Below, piece after piece: positions 1-11,701 of a stretch of DNA of 64,000 bases (position 1 is its first letter; every line of letters begins with the position of its first letter). The position numbers and the translations under genes were made by a program. This DNA is from Variovorax sp. HW608 (GTDB taxonomy: Bacteria > Pseudomonadota > Gammaproteobacteria > Burkholderiales > Burkholderiaceae_C): the NCBI RefSeq assembly GCF_900090195.1, contig NZ_LT607803.1, positions 3,994,229 through 4,058,228 on the forward strand, given 5' to 3'. The notes under the pieces are model-generated. The model did no database searches. It saw nothing but the letters and a program-made list of their open reading frames with translations, and had not been told where the DNA came from.

Positions 1-118
1 ATTCCGTTCGAATCGATGCACTTCAGCGAATAGCGTGTGCTGGGCGGCCTCGCGCGGTCTGGGCAATGGCGGATGTGGCACAGTCCGGGTCAGGAGCGGC
101 CATCACGAGACATCCGAC

Positions 119-841
119 ATGCTTGCCGATGACGAAGAAGCGACGGCGGAGGTGCATCCTGGCGAAATCGTCACTTCGCGGGCGCCATTGGAAGCGCGGG
201 ATCAGCGGCCGAAGCGCAGCACCCCGCCGACGCCAAAGCCGCCGCAGCGAAGCCGGAAGGTGTCGGACTGGTCCGAATGGGTCTTCTCTGCCGCCCTGGC
301 GGCGATATTCCTGGCATTCGGGAGCGCGATCCTGATGGACAAGGAGGGCCGCGATCTGCCGCGGAGCTTGGTTTCCGCCCCATTGGACGTCAGAGAACTC
401 CATCCCAACATCAGCGATGTGGTCGACAAGGCGCCGCATGACGGAGCGCTGGAGATCACGCTTGTGGAGGCATCGCCGATGTACCCGGCGAGCGTGGTGG
501 CCGGATTCGCCAGCGACGCATTGGTGGTCTTGCGACGGATGCGCGAGTTCTTCCCTGAGATCGAAAACCGGCTCGTCCGGTTCGTGGCGAAGGCCCCCCT
601 GCATCCGACCGATACGGACTCGAGAGAGATGGTCCCCGTGCTATCGCTCGATTTCGAGCTAAGCGAGGTGCTTGAAAAGGTCACCGCGCCCGAGTTCACA
701 TTCCAGGACCTCTTGAACCAGACCTCGGCTGTTCAGTACCTGGATGACATGAGCGGGCCGCGCTACGTGGGGGCGTTCTGCCGTGATCCGTTGTCGAGGT
801 CCGCGACGGACTTTTGTGAGCGGGAAGGTGGGGGAGGCTGA
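119..841 (+). CDS. Hypothetical single-pass membrane protein
   Basis: Function not recognised. From the ATG at 119 the protein is 240 residues. It has a charged, proline-rich N-terminal part, one hydrophobic segment (VFSAALAAIFLAFGSAILM, about residues 55-75) and a C-terminal soluble domain of about 160 residues, suggesting an inner-membrane anchor with one large domain. The frame stays open upstream to the window edge and a GTG lies at 35, so the start is uncertain and could lie outside the window. No strong ribosome binding site precedes 119. Third-codon GC looks less extreme than in most genes here, which may mean an accessory gene. The following LysR gene converges on it. Confidence 0.6.
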   Translation: MLADDEEATAEVHPGEIVTSRAPLEARDQRPKRSTPPTPKPPQRSRKVSDWSEWVFSAALAAIFLAFGSAILMDKEGRDLPRSLVSAPLDVRELHPNISDVVDKAPHDGALEITLVEASPMYPASVVAGFASDALVVLRRMREFFPEIENRLVRFVAKAPLHPTDTDSREMVPVLSLDFELSEVLEKVTAPEFTFQDLLNQTSAVQYLDDMSGPRYVGAFCRDPLSRSATDFCEREGGGG

Positions 842-888
842 GGCTGCCGCGACGGTGGGCCGGGCGGGTCACGGCGGCCTGAGCCTCA
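839..888. terminator. Hairpin spanning two convergent stop codons
   Basis: The seven bases at 839-845 (TGAGGCT) are the reverse complement of 882-888 (AGCCTCA), with further GC pairing inside. The hairpin contains the stop codon of the upstream plus-strand gene and of the minus-strand LysR gene, as expected of a bidirectional terminator. There is no T-run, so termination is inferred from position only. Confidence 0.3.
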
Positions 889-1806
889 CGGCGCCTGGTG
901 GGAGCGCTGCAGCGCTTCGAGAAAGGTCGCGGCCAGGCGCGAGGCGGACGACGAGCGGCGCGAGATCGCGACGAATCGCAATTCGTACATGCACTCCGCA
1001 TGCGCCACGCGCTCGATCTGGCCCGCGTTCACGAAGCCTGCCGCGTAGTGGTCGGGCAGGAACCCGAGGTAGCAGCCCGAGAGGATCAGCGAGACGATCG
1101 CCTCCTGGTCGCTCGCGACGGCCTTGCGCCGGAGGTGGAATCGATGCGTCGCGTCCATGTTGGGCGAGTGGAAGGCCAGGCCCGCGTAGTCGTAGTCCCG
1201 GAGGTCTTCCCAGTGCAGCTCGGCAGAGGTCCCGTAGAGCGGATGCTGCCGTCCGCAGTAGAGGTACATCGTCTCGCCGAAGAGATCGACGTACGCGAGG
1301 CTGTCGGAGCGACGGTGATCGGGCACGATGCCGACGTGGAGCCGGCCGTCGATCACGCCCGACTCGATGTCCTGCAGGGTGCCGACGGAGGCGTCGATCA
1401 GCACGTCCGGCGCCTGCCTGCGGAAGCGCCGGATCGCCTGGCTGATGCGCGCCTGCGGGTTCGTCGCGGTCTTGTCGAACAGTCCGACGGACAGCGTTCC
1501 CACGAGTTCGGCATGCATGTCGTGCACGCCGCTGCGAAACGCCTCCATCGCGCCCAGCAGTTGCAGGCCGGCCTCGTGGATCCGCTGGCCGTCCGGCGTT
1601 AGCGCGAAGCCGGCGCGGCCGCGGCGGCACAGCACCAGCCCGAGGCGTTCCTCGAGTTCCTTGATGTGGCGGCTGATGGTCGAACGGCCGATGTTCAGCT
1701 CGAGCTCGGCGGCGGCCAGTCCCCCGCACGCCACCACCGTCCGGAAGATGCGCAAGAGCCGGATCTCGTTGTCGCTGACCTGGCCCAGCAAGGCCTTCTT
1801 GACCAT
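886..1806 (-). CDS. LysR-family transcriptional regulator, probable regulator of beta-alanine catabolism
   Basis: A 306-residue LysR regulator when started at the ATG at 1806; an in-frame ATG at 1839 would add 11 residues. The N-terminal winged helix-turn-helix (about residues 11-70, with GRSTISRHIKELEERLG as the recognition region) is followed by a substrate-binding effector domain. It is transcribed divergently from the omega-aminotransferase/MmsA pair with about 100 bases between the starts, the usual arrangement for a LysR activator and its target. In Pseudomonas a LysR protein (BauR) controls an equivalent beta-alanine operon, so beta-alanine or malonate semialdehyde is a plausible effector. 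The effector is inference; the family assignment is secure. Confidence 0.88.
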   Translation of the reverse strand: MVKKALLGQVSDNEIRLLRIFRTVVACGGLAAAELELNIGRSTISRHIKELEERLGLVLCRRGRAGFALTPDGQRIHEAGLQLLGAMEAFRSGVHDMHAELVGTLSVGLFDKTATNPQARISQAIRRFRRQAPDVLIDASVGTLQDIESGVIDGRLHVGIVPDHRRSDSLAYVDLFGETMYLYCGRQHPLYGTSAELHWEDLRDYDYAGLAFHSPNMDATHRFHLRRKAVASDQEAIVSLILSGCYLGFLPDHYAAGFVNAGQIERVAHAECMYELRFVAISRRSSSASRLAATFLEALQRSHQAP

Positions 1807-1828
1807 GAAAGTTTCAGTCCCTTGAATG

Positions 1829-1852
1829 TGAACTGGCAATGAAGTCAGTTTA
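1829..1852. promoter_or_regulatory. Candidate LysR operator in divergent promoter
   Basis: An inverted repeat, TGAACTG-N10-CAGTTTA (6 of 7 arm positions complementary), lies in the 104-base gap between the divergent LysR gene and the aminotransferase gene. Its size and position fit a LysR recognition site. No binding evidence is available. Confidence 0.4.
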
Positions 1853-1910
1853 CCGAAACCGACGGTCTCTCCAGAATTTGTCGGATCAATATTTCCCTTC
1901 GAGCAAACCC

Positions 1911-3254
1911 ATGGACCTCAGCGACCTCCCGCGCAGCCTCGTCAGCGAAGCACAGCTCAATGCCCACTGGATGCCCTTCACCGGCAACCGCCAGTTCAGG
2001 AAAGACCCGCGGCTCCTGGTCGAAGCCGAGGGCTGCTACTACCGCGACGCACGCGGCCGGCGCGTGTTCGATGGACTGTCGGGCCTCTGGACCTGCGGCC
2101 TGGGCCACCGGCGCGCGGAGATCGTGCAGGCGGTGAGCCACCAGGTGGCCGAGCTCGACTATGCGCCGCCGTTCCAGTTCGGCCATCCGCTGGCCTTCCG
2201 GCTGGCCGAGCGGATCGTCCAGAAGATGCCCACTGGGCTCGACCATGTGTTCTTCGTCGGCTCGGGCTCGGAAGCGGCCGATACCTCGCTCAAGCTGGCG
2301 CGCGCCTACTGGCGCGCCAAGGGCCAGGCCGGCAAGACGCGCCTGATCGGCCGCGAGAAGGGCTACCACGGCGTGAACTTCGGCGGCATCTCGGTGGGCG
2401 GCATCGCCGGCAACCGCAAGACCTTCGGGCAGGGCGTGGAGGCAGACCACCTGCCCCACACGCAGCCGGCGCCGGGCACCTTCGCCAAGGGCATGCCGGC
2501 CGAGGGCGGCGAGGCGCTGGCCAACCGCCTGCTGGACCTGATCGCGCTGCATGACGCCTCGAACATCGCGGCCGTGATCGTCGAGCCTTTCTCGGGCTCG
2601 GCCGGCGTGGTGATCCCGCCGGTGGGCTACCTCAAGCGCCTGCGCGAGATCTGCACCCAGAACAACATCCTCCTCATCTTCGACGAGGTGATCACGGGCT
2701 TCGGACGCACCGGCGCGTGGTCCGGTTCGGAGGCCTTCGGCGTCGTGCCGGACATCCTCAATTTCGCCAAGCAGGTGACCAACGGCGTGATCCCGATGGG
2801 CGGCATCGTGGCGAGCAAGGAGATCCACGACACCTTCATGGCCGCGGGCGGCGACGCGTATGCGATCGAGTTCCCGCACGGCTACACCTATTCGGCGCAC
2901 CCGGTGGCGTGTGCGGCGGGGCTTGCGACGCTGGACATCCTCGAGAAGGAGGACATGCCGGCACGGGTTCGCGAACTGGCGCCGTATTTCGAGTCCGCGG
3001 TGCATCAGCTCAAGGGATCGAAGCATGTGCTGGACATCCGGAACTTCGGTCTTGCGGCCGGCCTGACGATCGAGGCCCTGCCGGGCGAACCCGCGCGGCG
3101 GCCGTTCGAGATCGCGATGCGCTGCTGGGAGAAGGGCTTCTACGTGCGCTTCGGCGGGGACACGATCCAGCTCGCTCCGCCCTTCGTCAGCGACCGGTCG
3201 CAGATCGATGCGCTGGTCAACGCCCTCGGAGAAGCGCTGAACGAGCCGCGCTGA
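1911..3254 (+). CDS. Omega-amino acid:pyruvate aminotransferase (beta-alanine transaminase)
   Basis: A 447-residue class III PLP aminotransferase. It moves the amino group of beta-alanine or another omega-amino acid to pyruvate, giving malonate semialdehyde and alanine. Visible marks are the opening LNAHWMPFTGNRQFRKDPR region typical of this subgroup, the DEVITGFGRTG motif that holds the PLP pyridine nitrogen, and the Schiff-base lysine K287 in NFAKQVTNG. The length matches the family. The ATG at 1911 is chosen over the one at 1839 because homologues begin with similar short leaders and 1839 lies in the divergent promoter. The next gene, 42 bases on, would use the semialdehyde product. Exact substrate range is inferred from the pairing. 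Confidence 0.9.
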   Translation: MDLSDLPRSLVSEAQLNAHWMPFTGNRQFRKDPRLLVEAEGCYYRDARGRRVFDGLSGLWTCGLGHRRAEIVQAVSHQVAELDYAPPFQFGHPLAFRLAERIVQKMPTGLDHVFFVGSGSEAADTSLKLARAYWRAKGQAGKTRLIGREKGYHGVNFGGISVGGIAGNRKTFGQGVEADHLPHTQPAPGTFAKGMPAEGGEALANRLLDLIALHDASNIAAVIVEPFSGSAGVVIPPVGYLKRLREICTQNNILLIFDEVITGFGRTGAWSGSEAFGVVPDILNFAKQVTNGVIPMGGIVASKEIHDTFMAAGGDAYAIEFPHGYTYSAHPVACAAGLATLDILEKEDMPARVRELAPYFESAVHQLKGSKHVLDIRNFGLAAGLTIEALPGEPARRPFEIAMRCWEKGFYVRFGGDTIQLAPPFVSDRSQIDALVNALGEALNEPR

Positions 3255-3296
3255 CCGCATCCGTCTTTCATTCGCCCGACCTCGAGAATTCCACCC

Positions 3297-4814
3297 ATGA
3301 AGAACAGCATCGCCGCCATCGACCACTACATCCAGGGCCGCGTCGTGGCCAACACCTCCGGCCGCACGCAGGACGTGTTCAACCCCGCCACCGGCGCCCT
3401 CACGGGCCGTGCCGGCCTCGCCGCCGCCGACCAGGTGAATGCAGCCGTGGCCGCCGCGCAGGCCGCCTTCCCGGCCTGGGCCGACACGCCGCCGATCCGC
3501 CGGGCACGAGTGATGTTCAAGTTCCTCGAGCTGCTCAACAGGCACCGCGACGAACTGGCGCACCTGATCACCGCCGAGCACGGCAAGGTCTTCACCGACG
3601 CGCAGGGCGAGGTCACGCGCGGCATCGACATCGTGGAGTTCGCCTGCGGCATTCCGCAGCTGCTCAAGGGCGACTACACCGACCAGGTCTCCACCGGCAT
3701 CGACAACTGGACGCTGCGCCAGCCGCTGGGCGTGGTGGCGGGCATCACGCCCTTCAACTTCCCGGTCATGGTGCCGATGTGGATGTTCCCGGTGGCGATC
3801 GCGGCGGGCAACTGCTTCGTCCTCAAGCCGAGCCCGACCGATCCGAGCCCGTCGCTGCGCATCGCCGAGCTGCTCAAGGAAGCGGGGCTGCCCGACGGTG
3901 TGTTCAACGTGGTGCAGGGCGACAAGGCGGCGGTCGATGCGCTGCTCGAACACCCGGATGTCAAGGCCGTGAGCTTCGTCGGCTCCACCCCGATCGCCAA
4001 CTACATCTACGAGACCGGCGCGCGCCACGGCAAGCGGGTGCAGGCGCTTGGCGGCGCCAAGAACCACATGGTGGTGATGCCCGACGCGGACATCGAGCAG
4101 GCGGTCGATGCGCTGATCGGCGCCGGCTACGGCTCGGCCGGCGAGCGCTGCATGGCGATCAGCGTGGCGGTGCTGGTGGGCGACGTGGCCGACCGGCTGC
4201 TGCCCAGGCTCGTCGAGCGCACCAAGGCGCTGAAGGTGTTGGACGGCGAGAACCTCGCGGCCGAGATGGGCCCGATCGTGACGCGCGCCGCGCACGAGCG
4301 CATCACCGGCTATATCGCCCAGGGCGAGAAGGAAGGCGCGAAGCTGCTGGTGGACGGCCGCGGCTTCCAGGGTGCCGAGGCCGGCGAAGGCTGCGGCGCG
4401 GGCTTCTGGCTCGGCGGCACGCTGTTCGACCACGTCACGCCCGACATGCGCATCTACAAGGAGGAGATCTTCGGCCCGGTGCTGTCGTGCGTGCGGGTGA
4501 AGGACCTGAAGGAATCGGCGGAGCTGATCAACGCGCACGAGTTCGGCAATGGCGTCTCGTGCTTCACGCGCGACGGCAACGTGGCGCGCGAGTTCGGCCG
4601 GCGCGTCCAGGTGGGCATGGTGGGCATCAACGTGCCGATCCCGGTGCCGATGGCCTGGCATGGCTTTGGCGGCTGGAAGAAATCGCTCTTCGGCGACATG
4701 CATGCCTACGGCGAGGAAGGCGTGCGCTTCTACACCAAGCAGAAGTCGATCATGCAGCGCTGGCCGGAGAGCATCGGCAAGGGGGCCGAATTCGTCATGC
4801 CCACGGCGAAATGA
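3297..4814 (+). CDS. mmsA: CoA-acylating methylmalonate/malonate-semialdehyde dehydrogenase
   Basis: A 505-residue aldehyde dehydrogenase of the MmsA/IolA type. It converts malonate semialdehyde, CoA and NAD+ to acetyl-CoA, CO2 and NADH, or methylmalonate semialdehyde to propionyl-CoA. The catalytic cysteine is C285 in the family motif [11 protein letters not shown], and the EEIFGPV motif follows in the C-terminal half. The [10 protein letters not shown] region is the coenzyme-site signature. It lies directly downstream of the omega-aminotransferase, so the two genes form a beta-alanine to acetyl-CoA module controlled by the divergent LysR gene. Valine or inositol breakdown cannot be excluded as an extra role. 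Confidence 0.93.
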   Translation: MKNSIAAIDHYIQGRVVANTSGRTQDVFNPATGALTGRAGLAAADQVNAAVAAAQAAFPAWADTPPIRRARVMFKFLELLNRHRDELAHLITAEHGKVFTDAQGEVTRGIDIVEFACGIPQLLKGDYTDQVSTGIDNWTLRQPLGVVAGITPFNFPVMVPMWMFPVAIAAGNCFVLKPSPTDPSPSLRIAELLKEAGLPDGVFNVVQGDKAAVDALLEHPDVKAVSFVGSTPIANYIYETGARHGKRVQALGGAKNHMVVMPDADIEQAVDALIGAGYGSAGERCMAISVAVLVGDVADRLLPRLVERTKALKVLDGENLAAEMGPIVTRAAHERITGYIAQGEKEGAKLLVDGRGFQGAEAGEGCGAGFWLGGTLFDHVTPDMRIYKEEIFGPVLSCVRVKDLKESAELINAHEFGNGVSCFTRDGNVAREFGRRVQVGMVGINVPIPVPMAWHGFGGWKKSLFGDMHAYGEEGVRFYTKQKSIMQRWPESIGKGAEFVMPTAK

Positions 4815-4916
4815 AGGCCCCCCGGCTTTTCACGCCGCTGCGCGGCGTGTAACGCCACCCCCCGAGGGGGAGGCGCGGCCGCCTTGGGGCGGCCCGGCGG
4901 CGGCCGCATCGACAGA
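4815..4916 (+). repeat. GC-rich multi-hairpin intergenic repeat, copy 1
   Basis: Three hairpins follow each other just after the mmsA stop. At 4831-4847 is ACGCCGC-TGC-GCGGCGT. Around 4855-4870 is a C-run/GAG/G-run stem. At 4878-4895 is GGCCGCC-TTGGG-GCGGCC. The layout (short stem, C/G-run stem, GGCGGCCCGGC block) recurs on the opposite strand at 54600-54715 and in part at 7964-7998, so this looks like a dispersed repeat. It could also act as a transcription terminator for mmsA, though it lacks a T-run. Confidence 0.5.
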
Positions 4917-4926
4917 AGCTCTCATA

Positions 4927-6051
4927 CCAATTTGCGTTCAATAGATTAGATATCATGTCTGTCCACGTACTTCAAGGAGTCGTGGATGAAGAGTCTGATC
5001 GTTGGGGATAAGGCGACCGTGATGCGCTTGGCAGAACGGCTCAAGCAAGCCGACAGCCATGCGCAGTACCAGCGCATCCAGTGCGTGCTGATCAGGGCCA
5101 CGCTGGGCAGCTCGGCCGCGCAGATTGCACAGTTGCTGGGTTGGTCAACCACCACCGTGCATGTGATGCACTCTCGATGGGCCAAGGAAGGTGATGCCAT
5201 CTTCGATCTTCGAGGCCGCGGTGGCAGACACCACCAGCATTTGAGCGCCGAACAGGAGCAGGAGTTGCTGGCACCCTTCGTCGAACGCGCACAGGCAGGC
5301 GGGATGTTGACGGTAGCTGAGATCCAGCAGGCCTACCAGAAGCAACTCGGCAAGGCGGTGGCGCCCTCGACGATCTATCGGCTGCTCGACCGTCACGGCT
5401 GGCGCAAGGTCGTGCCCCGGCCCCGGCATCCCAAGGCGGACGTCGCGGCACAGGCCGCCTTTAAAAAAACTCCGCCGCCAGGTACGCCAAGAGGTCGTGC
5501 GCCAGGCTGAACAAGGTCGCGCGGTGCGGCTGATGTTCCAGGACGAGGGGCGATTCGGATTGCTGGGCACGCCGCGTCGCTGCTGGGCGCCACACCGCAT
5601 TCGACCTGTCGTCGGCGCTCGCCTGGAGCGCAAGTACATCTATGCCTTCAGTGCCGTCAGCCCACACGACGGCGTGATGGACAGCCTCGTGCTGCCCTGG
5701 GTGAACGCCGAGACCATGTCGCTATTCCTGGCCGAGGTCGCCCAGCGCCATGTCGAGGAATTCATCGTGATGGTCATGGACCAGGCGGGCTGGCATCTGG
5801 CAGGTCAACTCGCGGTCCCGGATCACATGCGACTGATCTACCTGCCTCCGTACAGCCCCGAACTCAACCCGGCCGAGCATCTGTGGGAGGCGATTCGCGA
5901 GGACTGCTTTGCCAACCATGTCTTCGCCAACCTCGACGCCGTCGAACGCGCCCTCACGACAGGGCTGGTGGCGCTCGAATCAGATCACGAGAGAACCCGA
6001 TCGATGACCGGTTTCGATTGGATAACTTCTATATCTTTGAACGCAACTTAG
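4927..6051 (+). mobile_element. IS630-family insertion sequence, element 1 (1125 bp)
   Basis: The left end CCAATTTGCGTTCAA and the inverted right end CTAAGTTGCGTTCAA match at 13 of 15 bases. TA dinucleotides flank the element at 4925-4926 and 6052-6053, the target duplication typical of IS630. It carries one transposase in two frames. The right end abuts the stop codon of the minus-strand tetR gene (TCA at 6054-6056), so that coding sequence is intact but its natural downstream region has been replaced. The left end sits a few bases beyond the hairpin repeat that follows mmsA. Confidence 0.88.
4986..6051 (+). CDS. IS630-family transposase, two overlapping frames joined by a frameshift
   Basis: The first frame (4986-5510) encodes an N-terminal helix-turn-helix region with two Myb/homeodomain-like parts (SAAQIAQLLGWSTTTVHVMH; APSTIYRLLDRHGW). 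The second frame (readable from about 5461, ending at 6051) encodes the DDE domain, with FQDEGRFG, VMDQAGWH and the closing LPPYSPELNPAEHLWE motif supplying the acidic residues. The switch point is T3A7C at 5460-5470. Reading TTT AAA AAA CTC, that is a +1 shift or loss of one A, restores a continuous IS630 protein. IS630 elements often use slippage here, but the A-run could also mark an inactive copy. A good ribosome binding site (AAGGAG) precedes 4986. The stop codon lies inside the right terminal repeat. Confidence 0.85.
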
Positions 6052-6053
6052 TA

Positions 6054-7963
<1,910 letters not shown>

Positions 7964-7965
<2 letters not shown>

Positions 7966-7998
7966 GCCCACCCCAGGCTCGCGTACTTCGTGGGCTCG
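7964..7998 (+). repeat. Partial copy of GC-rich hairpin repeat, or terminator, after asparaginase gene
   Basis: GAGCCCAC at 7964-7971 and GTGGGCTC at 7990-7997 are perfect inverted arms enclosing the stop codon. The segment CCCCAGGCTCGCGTACTTCG resembles part of the reverse complement of the repeat near 54680-54710. It may serve as an asparaginase terminator but has no T-run. Confidence 0.4.
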
Positions 7999-8070
7999 TT
8001 GGGCCGGGGAACCTAAAATGCCCGGTTCGCCGGGTCGGGGCTGATGCTCCGGCCGGCCACCGGGCTCACC

Positions 8071-8961
8071 ATGCTGACTTTCCAACAAATCATCCTCAAG
8101 CTTCAGGCCTACTGGGCCGAACAAGGCTGCGCGCTGCTGCAGCCCTACGACATGGAGGTCGGCGCAGGCACTTCGCACACCGCCACCTTCCTGCGCGCCA
8201 TCGGGCCGGAGCCCTGGAAGGCCGGCTACGTGCAGCCCAGCCGCCGCCCCAAGGACGGGCGCTACGGCGAGAACCCCAACCGCCTGCAGCACTACTACCA
8301 GTACCAGGTGGTGCTCAAGCCCGCGCCGAGCAACATCCTCGAGCTCTACCTCGGCTCGCTCGAAGCGCTCGGCTTCGACCTCAAGAAGAACGACATCCGC
8401 TTCGTCGAGGACGATTGGGAGAACCCCACGCTCGGCGCCTGGGGCCTTGGCTGGGAAGTCTGGCTCAACGGCATGGAAGTGACCCAGTTCACCTATTTCC
8501 AGCAGGTCGGCGGCATCGACTGCCGGCCCATCACCGGCGAAATCACCTACGGCCTCGAACGCCTCGCGATGTACCTGCAGGGCGTGGACAACGTCTACAA
8601 CCTGACCTGGACCGAGGGCCTGAGCTACGGCGACGTCTACAAGCAGAACGAGGTGGAGCAGTCCACCTACAACTTCGAGCACAGCGACGTCGACTTCCTC
8701 TTCACCGCCTTTGCCGCGCACGAGAAGCAGGCCAAGCACCTGATGGAAGCGCAGCTCGCGCTGCCCGCCTACGAGCAGGTGCTCAAGGCCGCGCACAGCT
8801 TCAATCTGCTCGATGCGCGCGGCGCCATCAGCGTGACCGAACGCGCGGCCTACATCGGCCGCATCCGCAACCTCGCGCGCAGCGTCGCGCAAAGCTACTA
8901 CGACAGCCGCGAGCGCCTGGGCTTCCCGATGGCGCCGCGCGAGTGGGTCGAAAAAGCATGA
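8071..8961 (+). CDS. glyQ: Glycyl-tRNA synthetase alpha subunit
   Basis: A 296-residue alpha chain of the heterotetrameric (alpha2beta2) bacterial glycyl-tRNA synthetase, which carries the class II catalytic site for glycine activation. The start [19 protein letters not shown] and the segments [32 protein letters not shown] and [20 protein letters not shown] are the family hallmarks. The ATG at 8071 gives the usual N-terminus; an upstream ATG at 8044 adds nine unlikely residues. The stop overlaps the glyS start (ATGA), so the subunits are translationally coupled. A TAAAAT box at 8014-8019 could be the -10 of its promoter. Confidence 0.97.
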   Translation: MLTFQQIILKLQAYWAEQGCALLQPYDMEVGAGTSHTATFLRAIGPEPWKAGYVQPSRRPKDGRYGENPNRLQHYYQYQVVLKPAPSNILELYLGSLEALGFDLKKNDIRFVEDDWENPTLGAWGLGWEVWLNGMEVTQFTYFQQVGGIDCRPITGEITYGLERLAMYLQGVDNVYNLTWTEGLSYGDVYKQNEVEQSTYNFEHSDVDFLFTAFAAHEKQAKHLMEAQLALPAYEQVLKAAHSFNLLDARGAISVTERAAYIGRIRNLARSVAQSYYDSRERLGFPMAPREWVEKA

Positions 8962-11111
8962 CCACCAAGAACAACCTGCTCGTCGAACTCTTCGTCGAGG
9001 AACTCCCGCCCAAGGCCCTGCGCAAGCTCGGCGAAGCCTTCGCCACCGTGCTGTGCGACCAGCTCGTCGCCGCGGGCCTGGCCGATGCCGGCTCGGTGCT
9101 CACGCCCTATGCCTCGCCGCGCCGTCTGGCCGCGCACCTCACCAACGTGCTCGCGCAGGCGGCCGACAAGGCCGTCTCGCAGAAGCTCATGCCGGTCTCG
9201 GTCGGCCTCGATGCATCGGGCAACGCCACGCCGGCGCTGCAGAAGCGCCTCGGCGCGCTCGGTGCCGACGCCAGCGTCGTGCCCGAACTGCGCCGCGCCA
9301 TGGACGGCAAGGCCGAAGCGCTCTTCTACGAAAGCACCGCCAAGGGCGCGACGCTCGCCGAAGGGCTCCAGAAGGCCCTCGCCGAAGCCATCGCCAAGCT
9401 GCCCATTCCCAAGGTCATGAGCTACCAGCTCGAAACCGGCTGCGAGCTGCCGGGCTGGACCAGCGTGAGCTTCGTGCGCCCCGCGCACGCGCTCGTCGCG
9501 CTGCATGGCGATACCGTCGTGCCCGTCGAGGCGCTCGGCCTGCAAGCCGGCCGCGAGACCCACGGCCACCGCTTCGAGGCCAGCGTCGATCCCGTCGTGC
9601 TGCATCATGCCAACAGCTACGACCAGCAGCTGCAGGACGAAGGCGCCGTGATCCCCGGCTTCGAGGCCCGCCGCGCCGAGATCGCCCGCCAGCTCGCCGA
9701 AGCCGCCATCAAGGTCGGCGGTGGCATGCAGCCCATCAATGACGACGCGCTGCTCGACGAAGTCACCGCGCTGGTCGAACGGCCCAATGTGCTCACCTGC
9801 GAATTCGAACGCGAATTCCTCGACGTGCCGCAGGAATGCCTCATCCTCACGATGAAGGCCAACCAGAAGTACTTCCCGCTGCTCGACGCCGCCGGCCGCC
9901 TGACCAACAAGTTCCTGGTCGTCAGCAACATCAGCCCCGACGATGCGAGCGCCGTCATCGGCGGCAACGAGCGCGTGGTGCGCCCGCGCCTGGCCGACGC
10001 CAAGTTCTTCTTCGACCAGGACCGCAAGAAATCGCTCGCCTCGCGCGTCGAATCGCTCGCCAAGGTCGTCTATCACAACAAGCTCGGCACGCAGGGCGAG
10101 CGCGTGGAGCGCGTCATGCGCATCGCGCACGCCATCGGCGAGCAGGTCGGCATGCCCGTCGGCGATGCCCACCTCGCGCCGCGCGCCGTGCAGGCCGCGC
10201 AGCTCGCCAAGGCCGATCTCGTCACCGACATGGTCGGCGAGTTCCCCGAGCTGCAGGGCATCATGGGCCGCTACTACGCGCTGCACGACGGCCTCGACCA
10301 CACGGTGGCCGATGCCATCGAAGACCACTACAAGCCGCGCTTTGCCGGCGACGAGCTGCCGCGCAGCAACGTCGGCGTCGTCGTCGCGCTGGCCGACAAG
10401 CTCGAAACCCTGGTCGGCATGTTCGGCATCGGCAACCTGCCCACCGGCGACCGCGACCCCTTCGCGCTGCGCCGCCATGCGCTCGGCGTGATCCGCATGC
10501 TGATCGAGCGCCACCTCGCGCTCGACCTGCGCGCCACGCTCAGCCAGGCCTTCGCGGCCTTCAGCGCACACAAGGGCGGGGAGATCGCGCTGACTGACCC
10601 CACCGACGCGCTCGAAGCCTTCATCTACGATCGCCTCGCCGGCAGCCTGCGCGAACAGGGCGCCAGCGCGCAGGAAGTCGAAGCCGTGCTCAGCCCGCGC
10701 CCGCAGCGCCTGGCCGAAGTGCCCAAGCTCCTCGCCGCCGTGCGCGCCTTCGCCGCGCTGCCCGAGGCGCCCGCGCTTGCCGCCGCCAACAAGCGCATCG
10801 GCAACATCCTGAAGAAGTCGCCGGAGGCCGACGCGCACGTGAGCGAACTGCTGCTGCAGGAAGCCGCCGAAAAGGCCCTGCACGCCGCCATGCAGCAGGT
10901 CGTGCCCGTGGCCAACCGCCAGTTCGAAGCCGGCGACTACACCGCCTCGCTGCAAACGTTGGCAGCGCTGCGCGACCCGGTCGACGCCTTCTTCGACGAC
11001 GTCATGGTCAATGCCGAGCAGTCGGATCTGCGCCTGAATCGCCTCGGCCTGCTCATGATCCTGCACGGCGCGATGAACCGTGTTGCACAACTCGAGCGGC
11101 TGGCGGCGTAA
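8958..11111 (+). CDS. glyS: Glycyl-tRNA synthetase beta subunit
   Basis: A 717-residue beta chain that binds tRNA(Gly) and joins GlyQ to form the active alpha2beta2 enzyme. The N-terminus [20 protein letters not shown] is characteristic, and the central HD-like segment ([20 protein letters not shown]) and C-terminal DALR-type anticodon-binding part ([20 protein letters not shown]) are present. The length matches the roughly 690-720 residues of the family. It overlaps glyQ by four bases, and gmhB starts 11 bases after its stop, so the operon continues. Confidence 0.97.
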   Translation: MTTKNNLLVELFVEELPPKALRKLGEAFATVLCDQLVAAGLADAGSVLTPYASPRRLAAHLTNVLAQAADKAVSQKLMPVSVGLDASGNATPALQKRLGALGADASVVPELRRAMDGKAEALFYESTAKGATLAEGLQKALAEAIAKLPIPKVMSYQLETGCELPGWTSVSFVRPAHALVALHGDTVVPVEALGLQAGRETHGHRFEASVDPVVLHHANSYDQQLQDEGAVIPGFEARRAEIARQLAEAAIKVGGGMQPINDDALLDEVTALVERPNVLTCEFEREFLDVPQECLILTMKANQKYFPLLDAAGRLTNKFLVVSNISPDDASAVIGGNERVVRPRLADAKFFFDQDRKKSLASRVESLAKVVYHNKLGTQGERVERVMRIAHAIGEQVGMPVGDAHLAPRAVQAAQLAKADLVTDMVGEFPELQGIMGRYYALHDGLDHTVADAIEDHYKPRFAGDELPRSNVGVVVALADKLETLVGMFGIGNLPTGDRDPFALRRHALGVIRMLIERHLALDLRATLSQAFAAFSAHKGGEIALTDPTDALEAFIYDRLAGSLREQGASAQEVEAVLSPRPQRLAEVPKLLAAVRAFAALPEAPALAAANKRIGNILKKSPEADAHVSELLLQEAAEKALHAAMQQVVPVANRQFEAGDYTASLQTLAALRDPVDAFFDDVMVNAEQSDLRLNRLGLLMILHGAMNRVAQLERLAA

Positions 11112-11122
11112 GCTTAGGCACC

Positions 11123-11701
11123 ATGAAACTCGTCATCCTCGACCGCAACGGCACCCTCAACGTGCACCGTGAGGATTTCGTCAAGAGCGACATCGAGTGG
11201 ACGCCGCTCCCCGGTGCGCTCGAAGCGGTGGCGAGACTCAACCATGCAGGCTGGCACGTCGTGATCGCGTCCAACCAGTCCGGCCTCGGGCGCGGCCTGT
11301 TCGACGTGGCATCGCTCAACGCCATGCACGCCAAGATGCACAAGATGCTCGCCGCGGTCGGCGGGCGCATCGAAGCGGTCTTCTACTGCCCGCACAGCCC
11401 CGACGAGAACTGCGACTGCCGCAAGCCCAAGCCCGGCCTGTTCTTCCAGATCGGCGAACGCTTCGGCGTCGACCTCGCCCACATCCCGGTGGCCGGCGAC
11501 AGCCTGCGCGACCTGCAGGCCGGCGCCGCCGCCGGGTGCGAACCGCACCTGCTGCTCACCGGCATGGGCGCCGCCTGCCGCGGCGTGGACCCGCTGCCGC
11601 CCGAATATCCACCCAACACCCGCGTTCACGAAGACCTCGCCGCCTTCGTCGACTTCCTCCTCGAACGCGAAGAAAAAGCCGCCCTGAAGGTGGCCGTCTG
11701 A
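11123..11701 (+). CDS. gmhB: D-glycero-beta-D-manno-heptose 1,7-bisphosphate 7-phosphatase (HAD family)
   Basis: A 192-residue HAD-superfamily histidinol-phosphate/heptose-bisphosphate phosphatase. GmhB removes the 7-phosphate from heptose bisphosphate in the ADP-heptose branch of lipopolysaccharide core synthesis. The zinc-binding loop CPHSPDENCDCRKPKP and the SNQSG and GDSLRDLQAG motifs fit GmhB. One feature is odd: motif I reads DRNGT, so the second Asp (position 9, the usual acid/base) is Asn, encoded by AAC at 11147-11149, while the nucleophile D7 is kept. Activity may therefore be reduced or the substrate changed. The gene sits between glyS and plsC, overlapping the latter by one base. 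Confidence 0.85.
   Translation: MKLVILDRNGTLNVHREDFVKSDIEWTPLPGALEAVARLNHAGWHVVIASNQSGLGRGLFDVASLNAMHAKMHKMLAAVGGRIEAVFYCPHSPDENCDCRKPKPGLFFQIGERFGVDLAHIPVAGDSLRDLQAGAAAGCEPHLLLTGMGAACRGVDPLPPEYPPNTRVHEDLAAFVDFLLEREEKAALKVAV

Noticed and set aside
1845..4703. 952-residue minus-strand frame opposite the aminotransferase and mmsA genes
   Set aside because: Antisense shadow of two well-supported enzymes, compositionally biased, no domain.
8898..11090. 730-residue minus-strand frame opposite glyS
   Set aside because: Antisense shadow of glyS.
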